Shown here: positions 1-5,954 of the stretch, one piece after another | Layout: every line of letters starts with the position of its first letter | Numbering within the stretch: position 1 is the first letter of the stretch | DNA from: CAYGBW01 sp964348185 | Lineage (GTDB): Bacteria > Desulfobacterota > BSN033 > WVXP01 | Assembly: GCA_964348185.1 (NCBI GenBank) | Contig: CAYGBW010000104.1 | Coordinates: 1-6,489 of the forward strand | Direction of reading: 5' to 3' | DNA length: 6,489 bases | Notes under the pieces: generated by a model | Database searches by the model: none | What the model saw: only the letters and a program-made list of their open reading frames with translations | Told to the model about the DNA's origin: nothing | Made by a program: the position numbers and the translations under genes

Positions 1-537
1 AAGGGTTATCGCGCCAAGCAGTCCCTTGTTGGGGGAACAGATGGGTGCGGAAGAGCATGTCCAGAGGTGATGGTTAATATTGTAATGTTCAGGGCCAGTC
101 ACCTGTACGGGCTTTCTCAGAAACAGGGCTAACCCGATGGCATTGGTTCCAACTTCATCTTCGGTCCGGCGGCATCCTGGCAAGTAATTGTTGTCCTGGG
201 CCATATTCAGTATTTCCTGGTCACCCCAGACGCCCAGGACGTACCCGTCCTTGTTGGAAAGGGTGGTGATGAATCCTGAGCCTTGGACTGCCGCCTTCAG
301 GAGTTGGATGAAAGGTTCAGCGCCGTCTAGCAATACGCTATACTCGTCTTGCTGCTGATGAATCTGTGTCGGCGAAAGGCGAATGGGTTTTCTGGCCGCA
401 TAGGGATCAAGTTCATTCTGACGGCACCTTTGCCATGATTCCCAGATTTCGGGGGAAATAATAGAGGTGTCCATTTTACCGGTCGCAACAAACTGCTTCC
501 AAGCACTAAACTTTCGGTGGAAATCAGGCGAATGCAT
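1..537 (-). CDS. AcoR/DhaR-type sigma-54-dependent transcriptional activator, N-terminal part (truncated by window edge)
   Basis: The reading frame is open from 537 to base 1 (179 codons) and runs off the left edge, so only the sensory half is visible. An N-terminal segment with a W-x2-SW-x-RC motif (residues 32-38), followed by DP at 44-45, precedes a GAF-like domain (about 70-179). That domain carries GTNAIGLAL (130-138), PVQVTGPEHY (143-152) and TCSSAPI (160-166). These are hallmarks of AcoR/DhaR-type activators, which usually continue into an AAA+ sigma-54 interaction domain and a Fis-type helix-turn-helix; both would lie outside the window. It would be a cytoplasmic regulator sensing a small metabolite. 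Start choice: in-frame ATGs lie at 555, 552, 543 and 537. The ATG at 537 has GGAGG 8 nt upstream, whereas those at 555 and 552 fall inside the predicted -10 box. The ATG at 543 remains possible if the transcript is nearly leaderless. The target genes are unknown, and no -24/-12 promoter was seen in the window. Confidence 0.88.
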   Translation of the reverse strand, partial: MHSPDFHRKFSAWKQFVATGKMDTSIISPEIWESWQRCRQNELDPYAARKPIRLSPTQIHQQQDEYSVLLDGAEPFIQLLKAAVQGSGFITTLSNKDGYVLGVWGDQEILNMAQDNNYLPGCRRTEDEVGTNAIGLALFLRKPVQVTGPEHYNINHHLWTCSSAPICSPNKGLLGAITL

Positions 538-550
538 GTCCATCGCCTCC

Positions 551-579
551 ATCATAATGCAACAGACACAATGTGTCAA
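551..579 (-). promoter_or_regulatory. sigma-70 promoter of the AcoR-type regulator gene
   Basis: On the minus strand, TTGACA (574-579) is followed by exactly 17 nt and then TATGAT (551-556), which matches 11 of 12 consensus positions. Transcription would begin near 543-545, only a few bases before the candidate start codons at 543 and 537. This would leave little or none of the GGAGG at 546-550 in the mRNA. The promoter match is seen directly; its use in the cell is inferred. Confidence 0.65.
565..577. promoter_or_regulatory. 13-bp perfect palindrome overlapping the -35 box (candidate operator)
   Basis: GACACA-A-TGTGTC is a perfect dyad with 6-bp arms around one central base. It covers four bases of the -35 hexamer and part of the promoter spacer. 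A protein bound here would be expected to block RNA polymerase, so autorepression or control by another repressor is plausible. The binding protein is not identifiable from the sequence. Confidence 0.45.
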
Positions 580-587
580 TATGAAAC

Positions 588-615
588 ATGTTCGACGTCT
601 GTAGGGTACGAACAT
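588..615. repeat. inverted repeat ATGTTCG-14-CGAACAT upstream of the regulator promoter
   Basis: ATGTTCG (588-594) and CGAACAT (609-615) are perfect reverse complements separated by 14 nt, with arm centres 21 bp apart, or two turns of the helix. The pair lies just upstream of the -35 box of the regulator gene and downstream of the dinB stop. It could be an activator or repressor site, or a weak RNA hairpin after dinB. No T-run follows, so it does not look like an intrinsic terminator. Confidence 0.35.
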
Positions 616-646
616 ACTTCCCAGACTCACGCCGAGACGGTCATTT

Positions 647-1792
647 CTATCTCCCCCTTCTCAGGATATCCTTCCCAAATCTCTCACTTACCGCGTCCAT
701 GGCGCGGTCGACTCGGGTCTGCTTTTCATCGCAACCGGTGGCCTTGTGAAACAAGGGCATTTGTTGGATCGACGTTTCGAAATTGGAGACTCCCACCCCA
801 ATGAGTCGCACTTTTAGTGGCCGTGTTTCATGCGTCAGGAGTTCGAAAGCCGTGTCTGTAATGACCTTTGTCGAGTCGGTGGGGCTTTCAATGGTGCGGT
901 TCCGGGTGATGAGGCGGAAGTCGCTGTACTTGAGCTTCAGGGTGATCGTGCGACCCTTGAGGCCGTGTCTTCGGAGCCTTCTTCCCACGGTTTCCGCCTC
1001 GGCCAGAAGGGACTTTTTGAGGATCATGACGTCGTCGGTGTCTTGCTCCAGGGTGTATTCGCTGCTGATGGACTTGGGTTCGCTGTGGGGAACAATAGCC
1101 GATGAGTCGATTCCCCTGGACAGTTCTGCGAGGCGGCGACCGAATTTCCCGAATCTTTTAGCGAGAATCCCCTCAGGGAGCTTTGATAGATCGCCTGTCC
1201 GGGTGATCCCCAGACCTTGCAGGATCTTCATGACTTTCTTCCCGACCCCGGGGAGCTTCCCCACGGGAAGGTCCTTGAGAAAATCCTCCACCTGATCCTC
1301 TCGAATCACCGTCAACCCATCGGGCTTTTCCCAGTCCGAGGCTATTTTGGCGAGGAACCTATTCGGTGCAACCCCGATGGAACAGGTGAGACACGTTTCG
1401 TCAAGGATCCATTTCTTGATCTTCTTGGCGAGAATAACAGGGTCTCCCAGAAGCCGCTCTGTGCCTGTCAGGTCCAGGAAAGCCTCATCGATGGACACCT
1501 GCTCCACGATCGGTGAGACCTTCCTCAAGTAAGCCATGATTCTGGCTGACACATCCTGGTACCGCTTCATGCGCACAGGCAGATAGACCCCATGGGGGCA
1601 GAGACGTTTTGCCTGGAAAATGGGCATAGCCGAGTGGATCCCAAAGGTCCTCGCCTCATAGGATGCTGTCGAAACAACGCCTCGAGTCCCGCCGCCAACG
1701 ATGACGGGCTTGCCCTTGAGAGCTGGATTGGCCAGTTGCTCAATCGAGGCGTAGAAGGCATCCATATCGATGTGGAGGATCGTCCGTTTCAT
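647..1792 (-). CDS. dinB: DNA polymerase IV (Y-family translesion polymerase)
   Basis: This is a full-length 381-residue Y-family polymerase that extends primers across DNA lesions and is error-prone on undamaged templates. Palm motif I is IDMDAFYASIE (8-18) with metal ligand Asp9; Tyr14 sits at the aromatic steric-gate position. STASYEAR (41-48) is the conserved fingers motif. SIDEAFLDLTG (100-110) supplies the catalytic Asp102-Glu103 pair. CSIGVAPNRFLAKIASDWEKPDG (from residue 137) completes the palm, and LPGVG at 180-184 belongs to the helix-hairpin-helix thumb. The little-finger domain spans roughly 240-340. QMPLF (344-348) fits the beta-clamp binding consensus and is followed by a 33-residue tail ending in the common VDRAMDAVSERFG motif. 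The start ATG lies 4 nt after the stop of the upstream M24 gene, with only a weak AGGG before it, so translation is probably coupled to that gene. No LexA-like box of its own was seen. All catalytic residues are intact. Confidence 0.96.
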   Translation of the reverse strand: MKRTILHIDMDAFYASIEQLANPALKGKPVIVGGGTRGVVSTASYEARTFGIHSAMPIFQAKRLCPHGVYLPVRMKRYQDVSARIMAYLRKVSPIVEQVSIDEAFLDLTGTERLLGDPVILAKKIKKWILDETCLTCSIGVAPNRFLAKIASDWEKPDGLTVIREDQVEDFLKDLPVGKLPGVGKKVMKILQGLGITRTGDLSKLPEGILAKRFGKFGRRLAELSRGIDSSAIVPHSEPKSISSEYTLEQDTDDVMILKKSLLAEAETVGRRLRRHGLKGRTITLKLKYSDFRLITRNRTIESPTDSTKVITDTAFELLTHETRPLKVRLIGVGVSNFETSIQQMPLFHKATGCDEKQTRVDRAMDAVSERFGKDILRRGR

Positions 1793-1796
1793 GGCC

Positions 1797-3053
1797 CTAC
1801 GCGGCTATGATCCCCTCTTCTGTTGTCGTCACTCTCTCGAGGCCACTGGATGTCACCACGTAGTCGTCCTCAAACCCGATGACCCCGATTCCAGGATACT
1901 TCAAGCGAGGCTCCAGGGTAAACACCATCCCCTCCTCCAGGGTGTGGGGAGAATGAGCGGATAGAATGGGTAACTCATCGACCTCTAACCCGAGACCATG
2001 GCCAATAAATGGCGTCTTCTCATTCCCATAGTCCATGAAATGGGTCTCTAAACCCTCGAGTCTCACCTTTTCCAGAACCCATTCATAGAGGTCCGAGCAG
2101 CCCACACCGGGTTTTGCCCGTTCAGCAAAAACACGTTTTACCTCCATGAGTTTCTGGTAATCTCCGGTCAGGCGGGGCGGAAGGTGTCCGATCACAAAGG
2201 TTCGGGTATGGTCTGCGATATACCCATTGACGCCAAAACACAAATCAACGGAGATAGGAACGTCCCTCGGGATGGGAAAAAAGCCTGCACCTTGGGCCAC
2301 CGCTGGGGATGGGCCCAACCCTCCTGTCGGGGATTCCAGAAATGAGGGGACTGAACCCCTCTCCCCCGAGAGGACGTGGCCGTAGTACATCTCCTGATTC
2401 CACCCCCGCATTCTGATAAAACCGTGATGGGAATCTCTCCTGCCCAGAGATACCAGTTTCGACTCGAGTTCGATCTCTGTCATCCCCTCCTGGAGAAGAT
2501 CCCGGGCCTTTCCCATCGTATCCGAACAGATGGCGGCTGCCCGCTTAATCTGTTCAATCTCAAAAGGAGACTTGATCATCCGGGTTTGCCGAATTTCGAA
2601 AGAGAGATCCACCAGCTTTGCCTGGGGAAATATCTCCCCCATCTTGAGATAGAGGTTCGCGGGAATCACATCGAGTTCCAGGCCAAGGCTGCGGACCGGA
2701 GGATAGCCGTGGTCGACCAGGAGGCCGGGAATGGCCGAAACCCTTTCCAGAGGACAGACGGCCTTCAACTTCGACTCCCTCCGGGCCCGTTCATAGACCT
2801 TTTGGGTCATCAACAGGGGATCGCCCTGGCAGGGGAGGAAAAGGAAAGACCGCTGAACCGTCCCTGAAAAATAGAAGAGATCGGCGTTTTGACAGATCAG
2901 AGCCCCTTCCACGTTTTTTTCCTGTAGAAAACACTGAAACCGACGGATCCGATCCTTCAGTTCGGTTTCAGGGGTGAGTTCATACTCCCGAATTCTCATG
3001 GCCCCCACACGCACGCTGGTCGGACTTTTCTGGGCAATCTGTCGGCCAACCAC
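1797..3053 (-). CDS. M24 family metallopeptidase, aminopeptidase P (Xaa-Pro) like
   Basis: This 418-residue protein has the two-domain aminopeptidase P layout: a creatinase-type N-terminal domain (about 35-155) and a 'pita-bread' catalytic domain (about 165-410). All five expected dinuclear metal ligands are visible: Asp270 (SVDLCF), Asp281 (IADHTRTF), His352 (GHGLGLEVDELP), Glu381 (FTLEP) and Glu395 (GFEDDYVV). The family cleaves an N-terminal residue from peptides with proline at position 2, but some members act on other amides. Retention of every ligand argues against a metal-free creatinase. No signal peptide or membrane segment is seen, so it should be cytoplasmic. The start is GTG at 3053, which has GAGGAG 7 nt upstream. 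An alternative ATG at 2999 would remove 18 residues that look unlike family sequence, but its ribosome-binding site is weaker. It lies 50 nt after the M20 gene and 4 nt before dinB, consistent with one operon. The true substrate is unknown. Confidence 0.9.
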   Translation of the reverse strand: MVGRQIAQKSPTSVRVGAMRIREYELTPETELKDRIRRFQCFLQEKNVEGALICQNADLFYFSGTVQRSFLFLPCQGDPLLMTQKVYERARRESKLKAVCPLERVSAIPGLLVDHGYPPVRSLGLELDVIPANLYLKMGEIFPQAKLVDLSFEIRQTRMIKSPFEIEQIKRAAAICSDTMGKARDLLQEGMTEIELESKLVSLGRRDSHHGFIRMRGWNQEMYYGHVLSGERGSVPSFLESPTGGLGPSPAVAQGAGFFPIPRDVPISVDLCFGVNGYIADHTRTFVIGHLPPRLTGDYQKLMEVKRVFAERAKPGVGCSDLYEWVLEKVRLEGLETHFMDYGNEKTPFIGHGLGLEVDELPILSAHSPHTLEEGMVFTLEPRLKYPGIGVIGFEDDYVVTSSGLERVTTTEEGIIAA

Positions 3054-3069
3054 TGACCCGCTCCTCGCC
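3054..3069 (-). promoter_or_regulatory. ribosome-binding site supporting the GTG start of the M24 gene
   Basis: On the minus strand GAGGAG lies 7 nt upstream of GTG at 3053. The competing ATG at 2999 is preceded only by a G-rich stretch without a clear AGGAGG core. This is the main reason for preferring the longer product, although lack of conservation in its first 18 residues leaves the choice open. Confidence 0.55.
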
Positions 3070-3103
3070 CGCTATTGTCGTCACCATAAGATCGATCAAT
3101 CCA

Positions 3104-4357
3104 TCACCATCGCTCGAGATGCCAGTAGGGGATTTCCCTCGCTCCGGACTTATACTCCGGAAATTCTTGCTTGCACTTTTCAACCCGCGCAGGATCACTC
3201 AACAAATCGTAAGCTGCCAGTGCCATGACCTTTGTCCCCTTGATCATGACTTCGTGGGCCTTCTCAGAACGGGCAATCTCAACCGCGCGCGGCGTGTGGA
3301 ATGAGAACTCGTGTTCGAGACCCACCTTGATGTGAGCCGCTGGCATCTTCTGACTGACATTACCGAAATCGGTCTGGTGAGGGCCATGATACGACCTTTC
3401 TGCATAGTACCTGATGATATCATTCATGACCTCCGTCGGTTTGAATCTTAACCCCAGGTATTCGATGTTATGCTGGACAATCCCTTCCAGGGCTAGGTTG
3501 GGCAGTATCGGCTCAAACCTGGGACTGAAATTGGTAAACCCCACTTCGGCATTGATCGACGAGGCTGTACCCCGGGCACAGGTTTTGACCTTCTCGATGA
3601 GCTCATCCATGTATTCTATGGTGCCGCCCCTCACCCATACTTCAATTAGTGCCTTCAGGGGAATACTGTCGCAGGTTCCTCCTATCCCCTCCTTCCATCG
3701 GCATTGGAGTCTCGCTTCAACCCCGGTATGCTCCCGAATCATATTGATCCCCATCATAAACAGGTTCGCCGCATCCAAGGCGTTGACCTCATCATAGTGG
3801 GGCCTTCCCTTGGCCGGTCCTCTGCCTTTGAATTCGATGTCAAATCCCTGAAGGGCATTTGAGGTCCTCGAGACGGTGAAGTAATCGATCGGATGGGCAT
3901 GGATCTCCATGCCAATATCGACATCGTCCCATGTCCCCCGATCGATCATGATAGCCTTGCCAGCACCCCCTTCTTCGGCAGGGGTGCCCATGACAACGAC
4001 CTTACCGGGTAGTTCGGGCACGCTCCGGCTCAGGGCAATCCCAGCCCCCATTGCCGAGGCTGCAATCAGATTATGGGCACATCCATGCCCGAGGTCAGGA
4101 ATGGCGTCGTATTCACAGCAGAAGGCGACCGCGGGTCGCAGGGAGTTTCTTGAGAAATCAGCTCGGAAGGCAGTCTTCAGATCTGCAACAGGCTTTTCAA
4201 CCTCGAATCCGTGCTTGGCCAACTCCCCGGCGCAGTATTCCGAACTCTTAAACTCCTTGAATCCGGGCTCGGCCAAACCGTGGATGGTTTGACTTATCTC
4301 GATAAGATACGGTGCCAGACGGTCAATTTCTTCGATGATTTCTCTTTTCCTTTCCAT
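3104..4357 (-). CDS. M20 family metal-dependent amidohydrolase (M20D, aminoacylase/AbgB-like)
   Basis: This 417-residue enzyme is of the M20 amidohydrolase type, which hydrolyses N-acyl or aminoacyl amide bonds. Family members include aminobenzoyl-glutamate hydrolase subunits, N-acyl amino acid amidohydrolases and some dipeptidases. The first half of the metal site is in CEYDAIPDLGHGCAHN (81-96), with Cys93 and His95 as likely ligands. GTPAEEGGAGK (124-134) carries the catalytic and ligand glutamates 128-129. MEIHAHP (150-156) gives His153, and FSFHTPRAVEIA (351-362) supplies the distal His354. The dimerisation ('lid') domain is roughly 165-290, between the two halves of the catalytic domain. 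DFGNVSQKMPAAHI (330-343) resembles the matching segment in AbgB-like proteins. No signal peptide is seen. It is the first gene of a putative operon with the M24 peptidase and dinB, and diverges from the MFS gene. The start ATG is preceded by an unusual run of eight G rather than a classical Shine-Dalgarno sequence. The exact substrate cannot be assigned. Confidence 0.9.
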   Translation of the reverse strand: MERKREIIEEIDRLAPYLIEISQTIHGLAEPGFKEFKSSEYCAGELAKHGFEVEKPVADLKTAFRADFSRNSLRPAVAFCCEYDAIPDLGHGCAHNLIAASAMGAGIALSRSVPELPGKVVVMGTPAEEGGAGKAIMIDRGTWDDVDIGMEIHAHPIDYFTVSRTSNALQGFDIEFKGRGPAKGRPHYDEVNALDAANLFMMGINMIREHTGVEARLQCRWKEGIGGTCDSIPLKALIEVWVRGGTIEYMDELIEKVKTCARGTASSINAEVGFTNFSPRFEPILPNLALEGIVQHNIEYLGLRFKPTEVMNDIIRYYAERSYHGPHQTDFGNVSQKMPAAHIKVGLEHEFSFHTPRAVEIARSEKAHEVMIKGTKVMALAAYDLLSDPARVEKCKQEFPEYKSGAREIPYWHLERW

Positions 4358-4371
4358 TCATTTCCCCCCCC
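4358..4371 (-). promoter_or_regulatory. G8 homopolymer at the ribosome-binding position of the M20 gene
   Basis: Read on the minus strand, eight consecutive G (4371 to 4364) are followed by AAATGA and then the ATG at 4357, leaving a 6-nt spacer. No AGGAGG-like core is present, so the G-run itself must serve as the pairing site if translation starts here. An out-of-frame ATG (4361-4359) overlaps the spacer. Confidence 0.5.
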
Positions 4372-4430
4372 GTGTCATCGTCTTTTTCTGGTGGGGCTGA
4401 TTCACCATTTCTGACAATTCTCTCCTGAAG

Positions 4431-4459
4431 ATCTATCAGTATTTCTCAAGGCCTGTCAA
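4431..4459 (-). promoter_or_regulatory. possible sigma-70 promoter for the M20-M24-dinB operon
   Basis: A perfect TTGACA (4454-4459, minus strand) is followed 17 nt later by ATAGAT (4431-4436), which is a poor -10 box. A second TTGACA starts 17 bp upstream (4471-4476), giving a direct repeat CTGTCAA on the plus strand at 4453-4459 and 4470-4476. Transcription would start near 4424, leaving a leader of about 67 nt. The -35 match is good, but the weak -10 means an activator may be needed, or the match may be chance. Confidence 0.3.
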
Positions 4460-4480
4460 TGATGAAATGCTGTCAAAATC

Positions 4481-4493
4481 CACCGCCACGGTG
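4481..4493 (+). other. short hairpin CACCG-CCA-CGGTG in the divergent intergenic region
   Basis: CACCG (4481-4485) and CGGTG (4489-4493) form a 5-bp GC-rich stem with a 3-nt loop, upstream of the larger paired leader of the MFS gene. It has no T-run and is too short to interpret alone. It could equally be part of an operator. Confidence 0.25.
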
Positions 4494-4524
4494 CCTTTGG
4501 GCTCCCGTACCCAGGAAAACGTTC

Positions 4525-4577
4525 AATGGCCTATCCAAGAGCCCTTGAAGTTATCACAAGGGGATAGTAAAACCATT
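4525..4577 (+). promoter_or_regulatory. three-tier stem-loop in the leader of the MFS gene
   Basis: Three nested complementary pairs are visible: AATGG (4525-4529) with CCATT (4573-4577), CTATC (4531-4535) with GATAG (4563-4567), and CCCTTG (4542-4547) with CAAGGG (4557-4562). The apical loop is 9 nt. Together they give 16 base pairs interrupted by bulges, ending 2 nt before the AGAGGA ribosome-binding site at 4580-4585. It could affect translation of the transporter mRNA, or be a protein-binding dyad at the DNA level. It does not match a riboswitch class that I recognise. Confidence 0.35.
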
Positions 4578-4593
4578 CCAGAGGAAACCCCTG

Positions 4594-5838
4594 ATGAGGA
4601 ATGTGGTGTCCCATCGCTGGGCTATCTTTACCATTTCATCCATACTGTTTGGCCTTTCCCAGTTCTACAGGGCCTCGAATGCCGTTCTCGCACCCCATTT
4701 GGTGCGGGATCTGGCCCTGGATACTGAAGGATTGGGACTGCTTTCGGCAGGCTTTTTCTATGCTTTTGCCCTGACACAGATTCCCCTCGGGGTTCTCTTG
4801 GACAGGGTTGGCCCCAGACGGGCTATGACCGTGCTCTCCCTTCTGGCCGTATCGGGCGCCCTTGTTTTCAGCTGGTCTGATTCACTCCGCCTCGGCCTGG
4901 TGGGTCGAGTCTTGCTGGGGATCGGCATGAGCTGTAATCTGATGGGGACTTTCAAGCTATTGACCCTCTGGTTCGAATCTGCCACTTTTGCTACCCTTTC
5001 TGGGATTGTTCTTGCCATCGGTACTGTGGGAAACATGGCGGCCACAACGCCCTTGGTTCTCCTCATTCAGGGGTATGGCTGGCGAATGGCTTTCAGCTTC
5101 ATTGCCGGTCTCAACCTCCTCCTCGTGGTGGTCTTTTTTGGCATCGTCCGCGATAGACCGCGAGAACGAACCCGGCTCGCCCGGTCGACTGACGCATTCC
5201 AGAGTCTACGGGACATCCTGACCGGGATCCGCCGTCTCCTCAGGATGCGGGAATACTGGATCATCTCGAGCGGCACCTTTTTTCGTTATGGGACCTTCGC
5301 TGCATTTCAGACCCTGTGGGCCGGGCCCTACCTCATGAGGGGTCTGGGGCTGGGTGCGGTGGATGCGGGAAACCTGATTCTCCTGATCAATGGGGGAACG
5401 ATTCTTGGAAGCTTCACGTGGGGTCCCCTTTCAGATCGGACGTTTAAGGCCCGTAGAGGGGTTGTGGTCTTTAGCCTGTTCCTACAGTCCATCGCCTTTC
5501 TTTTGATCGGTATGCTGCCGTCAAGGCCGGATTTCCTAGTCCTGGCCTCGCTCTTTTTCACCGTAGGATTCTCCGCAGGGGGAGTGATCGTGATGCTTAC
5601 CCATATTAAGGAGCTCATGCCGATTGAGCTGGCAGGAACGGCGATGACAGGTGTCAATTTCTTCACGGTGGTTGGCGCAGGTCTCTTTTCCCAGGGACTG
5701 GGGACCCTGATGCAGCGTTTGTATCCCCAGGCGTCTCGGGGTCCCGAGGCCTTCCGAGCCGCCTTTGTAGTCTGTTCGGTCTGCCTCGGTTTGGCGGCTT
5801 TCCTCTACCTCTTTACCCGGGATTCCCGGCCAACATAA
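4594..5838 (+). CDS. MFS transporter, 12-TM
   Basis: This 414-residue inner-membrane protein is a major facilitator superfamily carrier, expected to move a small molecule by proton-coupled or uniport transport. Hydrophobic segments occur at about 8-28, 46-68, 77-94, 99-120, 131-156, 164-186, 220-243, 257-277, 289-308, 313-335, 347-372 and 387-408, giving twelve helices with a charged central loop near 187-218. Signature motif A is GVLLDRVGPRRAM (66-78), and a second-half counterpart is GPLSDRTFKARRG (277-289). FYRASNAVLAPHLVRDL (24-40) is typical of MFS proteins that carry an FxR-S-x-AVxAPxLxxDL N-terminus. The start ATG at 4594 has AGAGGA at 4580-4585, 8 nt upstream. The gene diverges from the M20/M24/dinB operon across 236 bp and may import the hydrolases' substrate or export a product. 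Substrate and direction of transport are not readable from the sequence. Confidence 0.92.
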   Translation: MRNVVSHRWAIFTISSILFGLSQFYRASNAVLAPHLVRDLALDTEGLGLLSAGFFYAFALTQIPLGVLLDRVGPRRAMTVLSLLAVSGALVFSWSDSLRLGLVGRVLLGIGMSCNLMGTFKLLTLWFESATFATLSGIVLAIGTVGNMAATTPLVLLIQGYGWRMAFSFIAGLNLLLVVVFFGIVRDRPRERTRLARSTDAFQSLRDILTGIRRLLRMREYWIISSGTFFRYGTFAAFQTLWAGPYLMRGLGLGAVDAGNLILLINGGTILGSFTWGPLSDRTFKARRGVVVFSLFLQSIAFLLIGMLPSRPDFLVLASLFFTVGFSAGGVIVMLTHIKELMPIELAGTAMTGVNFFTVVGAGLFSQGLGTLMQRLYPQASRGPEAFRAAFVVCSVCLGLAAFLYLFTRDSRPT

Positions 5839-5848
5839 GAATCCCTGG
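5817..5848 (+). other. hairpin across the MFS stop codon
   Basis: GGGATTC (5819-5825) pairs with GAATCCC (5839-5845), extended by CC/GG after a one-base bulge, with a 13-nt loop holding the TAA stop. No T-run follows, so it is not a standard intrinsic terminator, but it may stabilise the transcript end. It may also be chance. Confidence 0.25.
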
Positions 5849-5895
5849 ACGGGGAAAGGACGGATCAAGTCACCTACCACCTCTGGAAGCGTCTT

Positions 5896-5954
5896 ATTCA
5901 GCTCTCACAGAGCGCACAGAAGCACACCCCGCCATCGGCGGGGTTGAGCTGAAT
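5896..5954. repeat. nested inverted repeat (9-bp outer stem, 8-bp inner hairpin)
   Basis: ATTCAGCTC (5896-5904) is the exact reverse complement of GAGCTGAAT (5946-5954). Inside it, ACCCCGCC (5926-5933) and GGCGGGGT (5937-5944) form a perfect 8-bp stem with a three-base loop ATC. The inner stem is followed by a single T before the outer arm, while the left side has a 21-nt unpaired segment with CACAGA-like repeats. It may act as a bidirectional transcription-end structure or be a dispersed palindromic element. It lacks a T-run. Confidence 0.6.

Noticed and set aside
557..577. Sigma-54 (-24/-12) promoter upstream of the AcoR-type gene
   Set aside because: TTGCAT is present at the -12 position, but the -24 element lacks the GG, so the match is poor compared with the near-perfect sigma-70 promoter.
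538..646. Intrinsic terminator for dinB
   Set aside because: The 588-615 dyad lacks a following T-run on the minus strand and has a long loop; no other hairpin with a U-tract is visible.
783..1295. Plus-strand open frame of 170 codons opposite dinB
   Set aside because: It is antisense to a fully conserved dinB frame, is Ser/Arg-rich as expected of a shadow, and matches no family.
1797..3053. Creatinase identity for the M24 protein, which would link to urea and the DUF1989 gene
   Set aside because: All five metal ligands are retained, whereas creatinases lack the metal site; an aminopeptidase P-like metallopeptidase fits better.
4470..4585. Guanidine riboswitch before the MFS gene
   Set aside because: No paired ACGR-loop hairpins (guanidine-II) and no recognisable guanidine-I core were seen; the CACCG hairpin loop is CCA.
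4358..4593. Sigma-54 promoter for the M20 or MFS genes controlled by the AcoR-type regulator
   Set aside because: I scanned for GG-N10-GC with flanking TGGCAC/TTGCA on both strands and found no acceptable match, so control of these genes by the regulator is unsupported.
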